Shown here: positions 1-9,683 of the stretch, piece by piece | Position numbering within the stretch: the stretch's first letter is position 1 | Layout: each line of letters begins with the position of its first letter | Origin: Litoreibacter roseus | Lineage (GTDB): Bacteria; Pseudomonadota; Alphaproteobacteria; Rhodobacterales; Rhodobacteraceae | DNA: 64,000 nt | Assembly (NCBI RefSeq): GCF_009811795.1 | Contig: NZ_BLJE01000006.1 | Coordinates: 152,871 to 216,870, forward strand | Direction of reading: 5' to 3' | Position numbers and translations under genes: made by a program | Notes under the pieces: generated by a model | Told to the model about the DNA's origin: nothing | Seen by the model: only the letters and a program-made list of their open reading frames with translations | The model's database searches: none

Positions 1-9
1 GCGCGGTTT

Positions 10-42
10 TTGCACACCTTCCAGTCAGGGTGCGCAATTTTT
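10..42 (+). terminator. Rho-independent terminator of a gene left of the window
   Basis: A nine-pair stem with one A-C mismatch (arms 10-18 and 29-37) is followed directly by five T at 38-42. The orientation fits a plus-strand gene that ends to the left of the window and converges on the cinA-like gene. On the other strand the hairpin is not followed by T residues. Confidence 0.5.
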
Positions 43-45
43 AAT

Positions 46-528
46 CTAAATAGAAATCATCTGGGACAACAGCATATCGAACGCGTGCTTCACGGTTGCC
101 GCGCGAACGTGCGATCTGCCAATCGCGCCGAACTCCACTGTTTCCAAAACCAGACCTTTCGGACCAAGACAGCCGAAGCAGACGCGCCCTTCAGGCTTGT
201 GCTCTGATCCGCCGGGGCCTGCGATGCCTGTGACAGAAACGCAAAGCGACGCGCCTGACATTTTTGCCGCGCCTTCCACCATCTCCTGCGCCACAGCTTC
301 CGACACTGCGCCATAGGTTTCTAGGGTGTCAGACGACACATGCAGCATCTGCATCTTTGCCGCGTTAGAGTATGTGACAAAGCCGCGGTCGACCACGTCC
401 GAGCTTCCGGCGATCTCTGTCAGCGCTGCAGTGATCAGTCCACCAGTGCAGCTTTCTGCCGTGGCAAGTGTAAGCCCTGCCGTTCGGGCAGCATCCAACA
501 CGTCGCGGGCGCGCGCATCAAAGTCCAT
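46..528 (-). CDS. CinA C-terminal-type nicotinamide-nucleotide amidohydrolase
   Basis: A stand-alone CinA C-terminal (PncC-type) domain of 160 residues. Enzymes of this family deamidate nicotinamide mononucleotide to nicotinate mononucleotide in pyridine nucleotide salvage. Counted from a GTG at 543, the family motifs are visible: AESCTGG at 29-35, VTYSN at 56-60, GAVSE at 78-82 and TGIAGPGG at 105-112. I prefer the ATG at 528, which gives [11 protein letters not shown] as the N terminus; the GTG at 543 would add five residues. The gene overlaps the end of pgpA by 11 bases, so the two are probably co-translated. There is no N-terminal molybdopterin-binding domain, as in other short forms. Confidence 0.88.
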   Translation of the reverse strand: MDFDARARDVLDAARTAGLTLATAESCTGGLITAALTEIAGSSDVVDRGFVTYSNAAKMQMLHVSSDTLETYGAVSEAVAQEMVEGAAKMSGASLCVSVTGIAGPGGSEHKPEGRVCFGCLGPKGLVLETVEFGAIGRSHVRAATVKHAFDMLLSQMISI

Positions 529-1000
529 GGGCGATCCACGCACCGGCCATCACACAAAGTGCTGCGCCAAACCCGGCAATAACATCGTCAAGCATCACCC
601 CAAGCGCGTCACCGCGTCTGTCGGCCCAACCGACCGGGCCGGGCTTCCAGATATCGAACAAACGAAAGGCAATAAACGCGGTGACCACGCCGGGCCAGAG
701 CTGCCAGAACCCGGCTTGCGCATGGGTCGCCCCAATTGCGACCGGCAAAAGGGCAATCCACTGGCCCGCAAGTTCGTCGATTACAATGTAGCTGGGGTCT
801 TTGTCGGTTCCGGACTGGGTCAGCTTGAGGGTCGCCCACCAGCCGATTGCAAATGACGCGACGCATCCGACAGCCAGCGCCAACCAGCCGCCCGCAAGAA
901 ACACGAGCCACGCCAAAGGGATCGCTGCAAGGGAGCCCCATGTACCGGGGGCAGGCTTTATCAGCCCGACATAGCCGACAGTGGCAATTGCGCGGATCAT
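518..1000 (-). CDS. pgpA: Phosphatidylglycerophosphatase A (PgpA)
   Basis: Inner-membrane phosphatase that removes the phosphate of phosphatidylglycerophosphate to give phosphatidylglycerol. It has 160 residues, normal for the family. Visible family motifs are GTWGS at 19-23, [13 protein letters not shown] at 68-80, FRLFDIWKP at 112-120 and [13 protein letters not shown] at 131-143; their acidic residues are the expected magnesium-binding and catalytic positions. Three or four hydrophobic segments lie between the motifs. The start overlaps the stop of ispDF by four bases and the end overlaps cinA, so the three genes look like one operon read leftwards from about 2.2 kb. Confidence 0.93.
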   Translation of the reverse strand: MIRAIATVGYVGLIKPAPGTWGSLAAIPLAWLVFLAGGWLALAVGCVASFAIGWWATLKLTQSGTDKDPSYIVIDELAGQWIALLPVAIGATHAQAGFWQLWPGVVTAFIAFRLFDIWKPGPVGWADRRGDALGVMLDDVIAGFGAALCVMAGAWIAHGL

Positions 1001-2172
1001 GGGCGCACCAAAGTTGCAGTCGCCATGCAGGCAATGCCCTCACCGCGCCCGGTAAAACCTAGTCGCTCGGACGTTGTTGCCTTGACGCTTACACGGTCAA
1101 CCGGGATCTCAAGCAGCGTCGCCACGTTTTCCCGCATCGCGGTTGCATGGGGGCCGATCTTTGGGAGCTCACAGATCAGCGTGCAATCCACATGGGTCAG
1201 ACGAAACCCCGTTTGCCGGGCCAAATCGCGGGCATGTTCCAGAAACACATGGCTTGCGGTGCCTTTCCATTTGTCATCAGAGGGCGGAAAGTGTTGGCCG
1301 ATATCGCCTTGGCACAAAGCGCCATAAATTGCATCGGTGATCGTATGCAGGCCGACATCCGCATCGGAATGGCCTTGCAGACCGCGATCATGGGCGACCT
1401 CGATCCCGCACAGCATCACGTGATCGCCAGGGCCAAACCGATGCACATCAAATCCGTTGCCGGTGCGTATGTCGGGAAGAGTTGCCATGGTTCCGTCCAA
1501 AATCCGTTCGGCCCGCTCGAAATCCTCGGGCAGCGTTATCTTCAGATTGTCCTCCGAGCCGGGCACGATGGCGATGGTCAGCCCGGCGCTCAGCGCAACC
1601 TCTACGTCGTCTGCAGCTACTTCGGAATAAGTGTCATGGGCCGCAATGATCTTATCAAGATGGAAACCCTGCGGCGTTTGGGCCCGTGCAAGGTGGTCGC
1701 GGCTCGTCTTGCCCGTCACTTTGGTGTCGCTGACAGTCCAGAGTGCGTCCGTTACGGCAAGCCCGGGGGCCGCGCCGTCATGGGTCTTCAACGCGGCGAT
1801 CACGTCACCGATGATCTTCTGGCTGACGCACGGGCGGGCCACGTCATGTATCAGGACATTCCTCGTGGTCGGATCTACGGCAGCAAGTCCGTTACGGACC
1901 GAGCCCGCGCGATCTGTGCCGCCATCCACCAGCTTGACGCCAGCATCCGAGAAGCCGCTGGCGTGTGCAGTGTCATCCGGGTGAATGACCAGAATGATCT
2001 CATCGATCTGCGGCATCGTTTCAAAAACGGAAACAGTATGAGCCACAACACTCTGCCGACCGATCTTTTGCCATTGCTTTGGCAGATCGCCGCCAGCTCT
2101 GGTCCCGCGACCCGCCGCGACAATGAGCGCGGCTGTCTTGATAGGCTGCTCGGGATAGTCCTGTGTATTCAT
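997..2172 (-). CDS. ispDF: Bifunctional MEP-pathway enzyme IspD/IspF
   Basis: Fused enzyme of the methylerythritol phosphate route to isoprenoids. The N-terminal IspD part (about 1-225) makes CDP-methylerythritol; it shows the nucleotide-binding start [13 protein letters not shown] at 15-27, HDVARP at 109-114, TPQGF at 166-170 and DNLKIT at 209-214. The C-terminal IspF part (about 235-391) forms the cyclodiphosphate; metal ligands are in FDVH at 241-244 and GHSDAD at 267-272, with [10 protein letters not shown] at 290-299. The fusion is common in Alphaproteobacteria, and its 391 residues are normal. It is first in the ispDF-pgpA-cinA run and is divergent from dusB. Confidence 0.96.
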   Translation of the reverse strand: MNTQDYPEQPIKTAALIVAAGRGTRAGGDLPKQWQKIGRQSVVAHTVSVFETMPQIDEIILVIHPDDTAHASGFSDAGVKLVDGGTDRAGSVRNGLAAVDPTTRNVLIHDVARPCVSQKIIGDVIAALKTHDGAAPGLAVTDALWTVSDTKVTGKTSRDHLARAQTPQGFHLDKIIAAHDTYSEVAADDVEVALSAGLTIAIVPGSEDNLKITLPEDFERAERILDGTMATLPDIRTGNGFDVHRFGPGDHVMLCGIEVAHDRGLQGHSDADVGLHTITDAIYGALCQGDIGQHFPPSDDKWKGTASHVFLEHARDLARQTGFRLTHVDCTLICELPKIGPHATAMRENVATLLEIPVDRVSVKATTSERLGFTGRGEGIACMATATLVRP

Positions 2173-2332
2173 GGTATTCGTCTAAGGGATGGGATGATCG
2201 CCTACAATGGCTCGCCGCCACGTGACTAAAAATTAGGCAGTTGCGGTTTGGCGCCGATTTACGCCCCCCGTAGAATTGCAAAATTGTCCATATAGCGGTA
2301 GCGCTTTACCCGATTGCACAAGGATTAATCAA

Positions 2333-3316
2333 TTGACCATCCGGTTGGCAGATCATGTTCTGACACCTCCCGTTTTTCTGGCACCCTTGGCCGGAATTAC
2401 AGATTTGCCGTTCCGCAGGCTGGTGTCCCGTTTTGGGGCGGGGCTGGTGGTCAGCGAAATGGTGGCCAGTCAAGAGATGGTGCAGGCTAAACCGGGCGTG
2501 CGAGAGCGGGCGGAGCTTGGACTAGAATTTGCCAACACTTCTGTACAGCTTGCGGGCCGGGAAGCCGTCTGGATGGCAGAGGCCGCCCGGGTCGTCGAGG
2601 CAAAAGGCGCCCGGTTCATTGATATCAACATGGGGTGCCCCGCGAAGAAAGTCGTGAATGGCTATTCTGGGTCCGCACTTCTCAAGGATCTCGATCATGC
2701 GCTTGGGCTGATCGAGGCGGTCGTTGGGGCTGTTTCGGTTCCGGTGACGCTCAAGACAAGGCTGGGCTGGGACGATGCGTTGATGAATGCGCCAGAGTTG
2801 GCAAAACGTGCGGAAAACGCTGGCGTTCAAATGATCACAATCCACGGGCGGACCCGTTGCCAATTTTACAAGGGGCGTGCGGATTGGGCGGCGATCCGGC
2901 ACGTCAAGGACACGGTAGATATTCCGGTGATTGCCAATGGCGATATTACGGATGAGAAAACGGCCCAAGCCGCCCTCAAGCTGTCGGGGGCGGACGGTGT
3001 CATGATCGGTCGGGGCGCGCAGGGTAGGCCGTGGCGTCTCGCCCAGGTCGCTGCTTCGCTTTATGACTCGTCAGCGCCCACCGTTCCCGAGGGAGATGCA
3101 CTCTCTGACATGGTCATTGCCCATTACGAGGACATGCTGTCTTTCTACGGAACCATGCTTGGCCTTCGCGTCGCACGCAAGCATCTTGGGTGGTACATGG
3201 ATGAGGTAGGCACACCGCCCGACATCCGGCGCACCGTGCTCGTGGAGCGTGATCCGAGCCGTGTTATAGCTCTTCTACCTGGTGCGCTTGCGGGCAGCGC
3301 GGCGATCGCTGCATGA
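2333..3316 (+). CDS. dusB: tRNA-dihydrouridine synthase B (NifR3 family)
   Basis: FMN-dependent reductase that makes dihydrouridine in tRNA. The TIM-barrel start [12 protein letters not shown], the catalytic cysteine in NMGCPAKKV (Cys102 from the chosen start), the lysine of KTRLGWD and the HGRTR motif are all present. I choose a TTG at 2333: it is preceded by AAGGA at 2320-2324 and gives the usual N terminus, while an ATG at 2276 would add 19 residues unlike the family. The stop overlaps the ntrB start by four bases. In Rhodobacter capsulatus the same gene, nifR3, leads the nifR3-ntrB-ntrC operon, and the arrangement here is identical. Confidence 0.93.
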   Translation: MTIRLADHVLTPPVFLAPLAGITDLPFRRLVSRFGAGLVVSEMVASQEMVQAKPGVRERAELGLEFANTSVQLAGREAVWMAEAARVVEAKGARFIDINMGCPAKKVVNGYSGSALLKDLDHALGLIEAVVGAVSVPVTLKTRLGWDDALMNAPELAKRAENAGVQMITIHGRTRCQFYKGRADWAAIRHVKDTVDIPVIANGDITDEKTAQAALKLSGADGVMIGRGAQGRPWRLAQVAASLYDSSAPTVPEGDALSDMVIAHYEDMLSFYGTMLGLRVARKHLGWYMDEVGTPPDIRRTVLVERDPSRVIALLPGALAGSAAIAA

Positions 3317-4413
3317 CCGGATCCGTCTTCGACACTCTGTGGGCTTCGCTGCCCATTCCGGCGCTCATCATTGATGGGGACGATCGGATCTGCGAGGTGA
3401 ACCCAAGCGCAGAGACGTTTCTCAACAGTTCCACGAAGCATCTCAAAAATGCACCGGTGTGGGACAGGCTCTACGTGAACGCACCTCTGGAAGAAGCGGT
3501 CATTCGCGTGCGCCGCGACGAAGCCCCGCTATTTGTGAATACGGTCGACGTGGGCTCGGGTGAACGCCGGCCCAAGCTTTGCAACATTCAAATCTCTACG
3601 TTGGCCGACCAACCGGGCTTCGTTCTTATCCTGCTGGAACCCCGTGAGATCGCGGACCGCATGGGCCGTGCAATGCAAACCAAGACTGCCGCCAAATCTG
3701 CCATCGGGATGGCCGAAATGCTGGCCCATGAGATCAAGAACCCGCTCGCAGGGATTACGGGTGCCGCGCAGCTTCTCAGCATGAGCCTGAGCGGTGACGA
3801 CATCGAATTGACCGATCTCATCGTGACCGAAACCCGCCGCGTGGTGAAGCTGTTGGAACAGGTGGAGCAATTCGGCAATCTGCGACCGCCTGCACGCAAG
3901 CCGGTGAACCTGCACGATGTTCTGGATAGGGCGCTGAAATCAGCCGCTGTGGGCTTCGCTGCACATATGAGGATCGTTGACTCCTACGACCCGTCGTTGC
4001 CCCCGACATTTGCCGACAGTGATCAGTTGTTGCAGGTGTTCCAGAACCTCTTGCGAAACGCAGCGCAGGCGTCGGGCGGGCAGGACGGTACGATCACCGT
4101 GCGCACCTTCTATGAGATGTCGTTGCGGGTGGAGCGCCCGGACGGGTCCCGCGGCGCAGTCCCTCTTCAGGTCGAAATCGTCGATGATGGACCGGGTCTG
4201 CCGCCCGATCTGGCGTCAGAGGTCTTTGAGCCTTTCGTGTCAGGGCGTGAAAACGGAACCGGGCTTGGCTTGGCGCTGGTCTCGAAAATCATTGCGGAAC
4301 ATGATGGCTGGATTGCCGTGGACTCGGTCCCCGGACGAACCGTCTTTCGCATATCCTTGCCTGTCGCGCCGAAGGACAGCATCCCCCAAGATACCCCAAA
4401 AAGCGGAGATTAA
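3313..4413 (+). CDS. ntrB: Nitrogen regulation sensor histidine kinase NtrB
   Basis: Cytoplasmic kinase/phosphatase that phosphorylates NtrC under nitrogen limitation and is normally controlled by PII. It has a PAS domain at about 8-110, an H box around His139 ([12 protein letters not shown]), an N box with LLRNAAQAS, and glycine-rich [10 protein letters not shown] and GTGLGLALV motifs for ATP binding. There are no membrane segments, as expected. At 366 residues it has the usual length. It overlaps dusB by four bases and is followed by ntrC after three bases, so the three genes are one transcription unit. Confidence 0.95.
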   Translation: MTGSVFDTLWASLPIPALIIDGDDRICEVNPSAETFLNSSTKHLKNAPVWDRLYVNAPLEEAVIRVRRDEAPLFVNTVDVGSGERRPKLCNIQISTLADQPGFVLILLEPREIADRMGRAMQTKTAAKSAIGMAEMLAHEIKNPLAGITGAAQLLSMSLSGDDIELTDLIVTETRRVVKLLEQVEQFGNLRPPARKPVNLHDVLDRALKSAAVGFAAHMRIVDSYDPSLPPTFADSDQLLQVFQNLLRNAAQASGGQDGTITVRTFYEMSLRVERPDGSRGAVPLQVEIVDDGPGLPPDLASEVFEPFVSGRENGTGLGLALVSKIIAEHDGWIAVDSVPGRTVFRISLPVAPKDSIPQDTPKSGD

Positions 4414-4416
4414 CCG

Positions 4417-5784
4417 ATGGACGGAACAGTTCTTGTCGCAGATGACGACCGCACGATCAGGACCGTGTTGACCCAAGCGCTGACACGGGCCGGGTGCAAA
4501 GTTCACGCGACCAGTTCCTTGACGACGCTCATGCGGTGGGTCGCCGAAGGGAAGGGCGATCTCGTGATCTCTGATGTAATCATGCCCGATGGAAATGGTC
4601 TCGACGCCTTGCCAGAGATCTCAGCACAGCGCCCATCTTTGCCAGTCATCGTTATCTCTGCGCAGAATACCATCATGACGGCCATTCAGGCGACCGAGGC
4701 CGATGCCTACGATTACTTACCCAAACCCTTCGACTTGCCAGACCTGATGAAGCGCGCCTCCCGCGCGTTGGAGAAGAAGCGGGTCGTGCGCGCGCCCAAG
4801 GAAGAGGTGGCGGTCGAGACCGGGGATGATCTGCCGCTGGTCGGCCGGACGCCTGCGATGCAGGCTCTCTATCGCTTGGTCGCGCGGGTTATGAACACGG
4901 ATTTGTCGGTCATGATCACGGGCGAGAGCGGAACGGGCAAAAGCCTGATCGCGCGGGCAATCCACGATTTTTCCGATCGTCGCAACCTTCCATTTGTCAC
5001 AGCGACCCCCTCTGACCTTGCAACGATCGAAGGACCAGCGACAGTTCTCAGCCGGGCGCGGGGTGGGGCGATCCTGTTTGACAAGATCGGCGACATGGAT
5101 GCTGAGGCGCAGGCGCGCATCGTCCGGATGCTGGACAGCTTCACCGATGATGCCCCACGGATCCTTGCCACCAGCCAGCAGGATTTGATGGAAAAGATGG
5201 AAAGCGGCCTCTTTCGTCAGGACCTGTTCTACCGGCTTAGCGGCGTGACCATCACCGTGCCATCTTTACGGGAGCGGGTTGAAGACATCCCGCTTCTGAC
5301 CGAGCATTTTCTGCTGCGGGCTGAACGGGACGGCGCGCCGGGACGCAGGTTTGCTGGCGACGCGATGGAGATGATCCGCGCTTACAGCTGGCCCGGAAAT
5401 GTGCGCCAGCTGGAAAATACGGTCAAACGGCTGATCGTGACCAGCCCGGAAGAAGAAATCGGCCGTACTGAGGTTCAGCAGGTGCTGGGCAATCAACCCG
5501 AGATCGAACCGCTGATGGGCGGTGGTGATACCGAAAAGCTGTCCGCCTCAGTCTATAAACACCTGCGTCGATACTTCGATCTGCACGGCGGAGTGTTGCC
5601 TCCGCCGGGGCTATATCAGCGGATTCTGCGCGAAATTGAGCTTCCACTTATCGAGATCTCGCTGGAGGCGACGGGGGGTAATCAGGCTAAATGTGCTGAT
5701 TTACTTGGGATCAACCGCAATACGTTGCGGAAAAAAGTCAGTGACCTCGATATTCACGTGACACGACGCCGCAAGTTGATGTAA
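4417..5784 (+). CDS. ntrC: Nitrogen response regulator NtrC, Rhodobacter type
   Basis: Response regulator of 455 residues: receiver domain (phosphoacceptor Asp53), AAA+ domain and C-terminal Fis-type helix-turn-helix ([20 protein letters not shown]). Walker A is intact (GESGTGKS, 169-176). The GAFTGA loop that contacts sigma-54 is absent: the chain runs directly from [11 protein letters not shown] into Walker B. Walker B reads LFDKIGDM, so the usual catalytic glutamate is Lys223. Loss of GAFTGA is known in Rhodobacter capsulatus NtrC, which activates the housekeeping RNA polymerase and needs ATP binding. The lysine suggests that hydrolysis is weak or absent here too; that is inference. Confidence 0.95.
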   Translation: MDGTVLVADDDRTIRTVLTQALTRAGCKVHATSSLTTLMRWVAEGKGDLVISDVIMPDGNGLDALPEISAQRPSLPVIVISAQNTIMTAIQATEADAYDYLPKPFDLPDLMKRASRALEKKRVVRAPKEEVAVETGDDLPLVGRTPAMQALYRLVARVMNTDLSVMITGESGTGKSLIARAIHDFSDRRNLPFVTATPSDLATIEGPATVLSRARGGAILFDKIGDMDAEAQARIVRMLDSFTDDAPRILATSQQDLMEKMESGLFRQDLFYRLSGVTITVPSLRERVEDIPLLTEHFLLRAERDGAPGRRFAGDAMEMIRAYSWPGNVRQLENTVKRLIVTSPEEEIGRTEVQQVLGNQPEIEPLMGGGDTEKLSASVYKHLRRYFDLHGGVLPPPGLYQRILREIELPLIEISLEATGGNQAKCADLLGINRNTLRKKVSDLDIHVTRRRKLM

Positions 5785-5868
5785 AACCGCCACAGTCACC
5801 GTGGCGAATGGGCGTCAATGCCGTCCTGAGATCACATAAACAAGAAGTGGCATGGCGGTAGTAAGCAG

Positions 5869-8133
5869 ATGAACACCCGAACGCGTCCAGCGTCTTGGGA
5901 GCGGTTGAACCAGTGGCGCAGGCGCCGCCGCGTGCAAAACGCGGCGACGTTGGGGCTTGTGGCACTCGGTCCCATTCTGGCGGTCCTGACCTATATTGGT
6001 ATGGGCCCGTCCGAGCTTGATCCCTCGTCTCGCGGTATTCGCCTGATCCTGCTCGCTGACCTTGTCTATGCGCTGGTTGTCTCCAGTCTCGTGGCGCAGA
6101 AGATCGCCCGGATGATCGCCGCGCGGCGTGTACGCTCAGCCGGGTCCCAGTTGCACTTGCGCCTGACTGGTGTCTTTGCCCTTGTGGCGTTGATCCCGAC
6201 GGTTCTGGTTGCCATTTTCGCCGTCATCACCCTGAACTTCGGGCTTGAGGGATGGTTCTCTGAACGTGTCCGTGACGTTGTCGGCTCTTCCTTGTCGGCA
6301 GCGCAGGCCTATGAGGAAGAACAGCGCGAAGATCTACGCGACGATACTGTCTTGCTGTCCCGGTACATTGATGCAGCGCGACAAAACATTGCTTTTGTTC
6401 AGGATTCTGATTTTCGGCAACTGCTTAGCCAAGCTCAGGCACAGGTTCAGCGTGGTCTGAAGGAAGCGTTCATCATTGATGGCGCAGGTGCCCTCAAGAC
6501 ACGCGGGGATCGCAGTTATCTTTTCGACTACGAGACGCCGAGCCCCGAGGATTTGGCGAATGCTGCAAACGGCAAATTGGTTGTCATTGAAGACTGGGCC
6601 AACAACGAATTCCGGGCGTTGCTGCGCCTTGCCGATTTTCCGGACCGCTATCTCTATATCAGTCGGGAGGTCGACGGGGAGATCCTGAGCTTGCTGGATG
6701 ATACGCAGGAAAATGTACGGCTTTACGAACAATTAGAAGATGATCGCGGGCGGCTGCTGTTTGAATTCGGACTTCTCTATCTGGGGTTCGCGGTCATTCT
6801 GATCCTCGCGGCCATCTGGCTGGGACTTTGGTTCGCTGAACGCTTGTCCCGTCCCGTGGGACGGCTGGCGGGCGCGGCGCAGCGTGTCGGCGCAGGCGAT
6901 CTGGATGTCAGGGTGACGGAGTCGCGTGGCGATGATGAGATCGCGATGTTGGGGCGCCTCTTCAACCAGATGACACAGCAATTGAAGGCGCAGCGCACCA
7001 GTCTCATTCAGAACACCGAGCAGATTGAGCGGCGGCGGCGACTTTTTGACTCAGTCCTGTCATCTGTGACCGCAGGTGTAATCGGCGTCGACACGACGGG
7101 ACAGGTGACCTTCGTCAACCGTGCAGCGGAACGTCTTTTGAGCTTACCCAAGGACGATCATACGGGCGAGCCACTCGGCCAGATCGCCCCCGAGTTCGTT
7201 GATCTTTTTGAAAAGCAATGCATAGGCCACCGCGATACGGCGCAAGATGAGATTAGGCTGGTCCGGCGGGGTAAACTGGAGACGCTCCTTGTCCGGATCG
7301 CCACACGACGCGCGGATGATGATGCCAGAGAAGGCTATGTGATCGCCTTTGATGATGTGACCGATCTGGTCTCTGCCCAGAAGATGGCTGCATGGGGCGA
7401 TGTGGCACGGCGGATTGCCCACGAGATTAAGAACCCGCTGACGCCGATCCAGCTATCGGCGGAACGGCTCAAGCGGAAATTCATGCCGTTGGCAGGGGAC
7501 GAAGCAGAGGCGCTGGAACAATACACTGGCGTCATTATCCGGCAGACCGGCGACCTGCGGCGGATTGTAGACGAGTTCTCAAAGTTTGCCCGGATGCCAG
7601 AGCCGGAACGACGCCCGGCGGATCTGATCAATCTCGTCAGGGACGCCGTGATCTTGCAACGGTCCGGCCAACCGGACGTCACCATCTCGCTGGAGACAGA
7701 TGTTGACGCGCTGACTTTGGATATCGACCAAACCATGCTGAGCCAGGCAATGACAAACTTGATCAAGAATGCCGGGGAAGCGACTGAAACGTATCAGGAA
7801 AAGTATACTATCGCCGACTATCATCCGGCAATTAGGGTTGATGTCACGACAACTGACATCGCGGTGGAAATTTCGATTGCAGACAATGGCACGGGGCTTC
7901 CCGCAGACCGGGCGCGCTTGTTTGAGCCCTATGTGACGACCCGCGAAAAAGGGACAGGGCTGGGGCTGCCCATCGTGAAGAAGATCATCGAAGAACACGG
8001 GGGCACACTGGCCTTGATGGATGCCCCTATTTTTGACGGAAACACACATCATGGGGCGATGGCGGTGATCTCACTGCCCCGCCTGACCACCGAAAAACAA
8101 GATACCGAAAACGTGGCGGCAGCCGCTGAGTAA
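5869..8133 (+). CDS. ntrY: Membrane sensor histidine kinase NtrY
   Basis: Sensor kinase of 754 residues that partners NtrX in nitrogen, redox and envelope control. Three hydrophobic segments lie near 24-45, 58-80 and 101-123; a long extracytoplasmic stretch follows, then a fourth segment near 300-326, a HAMP domain (about 327-380), a PAS domain (about 390-490), the H box with His518 ([17 protein letters not shown]) and an ATP-binding domain with DNGTGLP and GTGLGLPIV. The arrangement matches family members. It lies 84 bases after ntrC; a 6-bp dyad at 5788-5806 in that gap has no T tract. ntrX follows after 16 bases. Confidence 0.95.
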   Translation: MNTRTRPASWERLNQWRRRRRVQNAATLGLVALGPILAVLTYIGMGPSELDPSSRGIRLILLADLVYALVVSSLVAQKIARMIAARRVRSAGSQLHLRLTGVFALVALIPTVLVAIFAVITLNFGLEGWFSERVRDVVGSSLSAAQAYEEEQREDLRDDTVLLSRYIDAARQNIAFVQDSDFRQLLSQAQAQVQRGLKEAFIIDGAGALKTRGDRSYLFDYETPSPEDLANAANGKLVVIEDWANNEFRALLRLADFPDRYLYISREVDGEILSLLDDTQENVRLYEQLEDDRGRLLFEFGLLYLGFAVILILAAIWLGLWFAERLSRPVGRLAGAAQRVGAGDLDVRVTESRGDDEIAMLGRLFNQMTQQLKAQRTSLIQNTEQIERRRRLFDSVLSSVTAGVIGVDTTGQVTFVNRAAERLLSLPKDDHTGEPLGQIAPEFVDLFEKQCIGHRDTAQDEIRLVRRGKLETLLVRIATRRADDDAREGYVIAFDDVTDLVSAQKMAAWGDVARRIAHEIKNPLTPIQLSAERLKRKFMPLAGDEAEALEQYTGVIIRQTGDLRRIVDEFSKFARMPEPERRPADLINLVRDAVILQRSGQPDVTISLETDVDALTLDIDQTMLSQAMTNLIKNAGEATETYQEKYTIADYHPAIRVDVTTTDIAVEISIADNGTGLPADRARLFEPYVTTREKGTGLGLPIVKKIIEEHGGTLALMDAPIFDGNTHHGAMAVISLPRLTTEKQDTENVAAAAE

Positions 8134-8149
8134 TTGAGGGAGCAAGGAC

Positions 8150-9580
8150 ATGGGCGACATTCTGATCGTTGACGATGAGCGGGACATTCGGGAGTTGATC
8201 TCCGATATCCTGAAGGACGAGGGCTATACGACGCGACTGGCGGGCACGTCCGACAAATGCATGGCCGAGATCAACGCAGAGGCGCCCGCGTTGATGATCC
8301 TCGATATCTGGCTCAAAGACAGCAACATGGATGGCATCGACATCTTGAAATGCGTCAAGCGCGATAACCCGGACGTGCCGGTCGTCATTATCTCGGGTCA
8401 CGGCAATGTCGAGATTGCGGTCGCGGCGATCAAGCAGGGGGCCTACGACTTCATCGAGAAGCCGTTCAACATTGACCAATTGATGGTTGTGGTCCACCGC
8501 GCCATGGAAACCGCACGTCTGCGTCGCGAGAACAACGCCCTGAAACGCGGTGACGTCGCGAGTGCCGAGATGATCGGGGAAAGCACCGGTTTCAAAGCGC
8601 TGCAAGGTCAGTTAGACAAGGTCACGGGCTCCAACGGGCGGGTCATGCTGACCGGTCCCGCCGGTTCGGGCAAAGACGTTGCGGCGCATTACATTCACGC
8701 CAATTCGAACCGATCCCACGCGGCGTTTGTGACCGTGAACTGCGCCACCGTAGAGCCGGAGCGGATGGAAGAGGTCTTATTTGGTCGCGAAACGGCGGAT
8801 CGAGGGGTCGAACCCGGTCTGCTGGAACAGGCCCATGGCGGGATCATCTTCTTTGACGAGGTTGCGGACATGCCGCTCGGAACCCAGTCGAAGATATTGC
8901 GCGTTCTGGTTGAGCAGCAATTCCAGCGGGTCGGCGGTAATGATAAGGTTCGTGTGGATCTCCGCGTTATATCCAGCACAAACAGGGATTTAACAGATGA
9001 AATTAAAGAGGGTCGCTTTCGGGAAGAGCTTTACCACCGGCTGAACGTTGTCCCGATTGAGGTGCCCAGCCTTGAGGAGCGCCGCGAGGACATTCCGAAA
9101 TTGGCCGAGTTCTTCATCGCCAGCTTCAACAAGTCCCAAGGACTGCCTGCCCGTGACCTGTCGGATGAAGCGATCACGCTTTTGCAGACGATGCAGTGGC
9201 CTGGAAACATAAGGCAGCTTAAAAACGTGATCGAGCGGGTTTTGATCCTTGGTCCTGAGAAGGGCGAGGTCAGCGCGAAGGAACTGCCGCAATCCGAAAG
9301 CGAAACAAGCGGCGATGCGGTGAAGATCGGAGGCAATCTCGCGACGTTGCCGCTTCGGGAGGCGCGCGAGCTCTTTGAGCGCGAATATCTCATGACCCAG
9401 ATTAATCGGTTCGGAGGCAATATCTCCCGTACGGCAGCGTTCGTCGGGATGGAGCGGTCTGCGTTGCATCGTAAGCTGAAGTCTCTGGGCGTCGTGACGT
9501 CCAGCAAGGCAGGTGCGCGCGTGGCGCGTGTCGAAGACGAAGAAGGGGAAGATATGATGGAACAGTCTAAAGCGTCCTAG
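8150..9580 (+). CDS. ntrX: Response regulator NtrX
   Basis: Regulator of 476 residues paired with NtrY. It has a receiver domain with phosphoacceptor Asp52, an AAA+ domain with Walker A GPAGSGKD at 169-176 and an intact Walker B FFDEVADM at 234-241, and a Fis-type helix-turn-helix. The GAFTGA loop expected near 217-222 is replaced by TADRGVEPG, so interaction with sigma-54 is unlikely; alphaproteobacterial NtrX proteins are known for this. The start has a good ribosome binding site (GCAAGGAC). A GC-rich dyad without a clear T tract follows the stop. Confidence 0.95.
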   Translation: MGDILIVDDERDIRELISDILKDEGYTTRLAGTSDKCMAEINAEAPALMILDIWLKDSNMDGIDILKCVKRDNPDVPVVIISGHGNVEIAVAAIKQGAYDFIEKPFNIDQLMVVVHRAMETARLRRENNALKRGDVASAEMIGESTGFKALQGQLDKVTGSNGRVMLTGPAGSGKDVAAHYIHANSNRSHAAFVTVNCATVEPERMEEVLFGRETADRGVEPGLLEQAHGGIIFFDEVADMPLGTQSKILRVLVEQQFQRVGGNDKVRVDLRVISSTNRDLTDEIKEGRFREELYHRLNVVPIEVPSLEERREDIPKLAEFFIASFNKSQGLPARDLSDEAITLLQTMQWPGNIRQLKNVIERVLILGPEKGEVSAKELPQSESETSGDAVKIGGNLATLPLREARELFEREYLMTQINRFGGNISRTAAFVGMERSALHRKLKSLGVVTSSKAGARVARVEDEEGEDMMEQSKAS

Positions 9581-9683
9581 GCGGCGCTGCGTGCCGCTTG
9601 AATCCGCTTGCCGCTCATGTCATTCACCGTGGGTCTCGGTCCTTCGTGAGTGACGGGGACAGCAGCAGCGCAAGGCGAGGCAG

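Noticed and set aside
5788..5806. Six-pair dyad between ntrC and ntrY as a terminator
   Set aside because: Short stem without T tract; continued transcription into ntrY is as likely.
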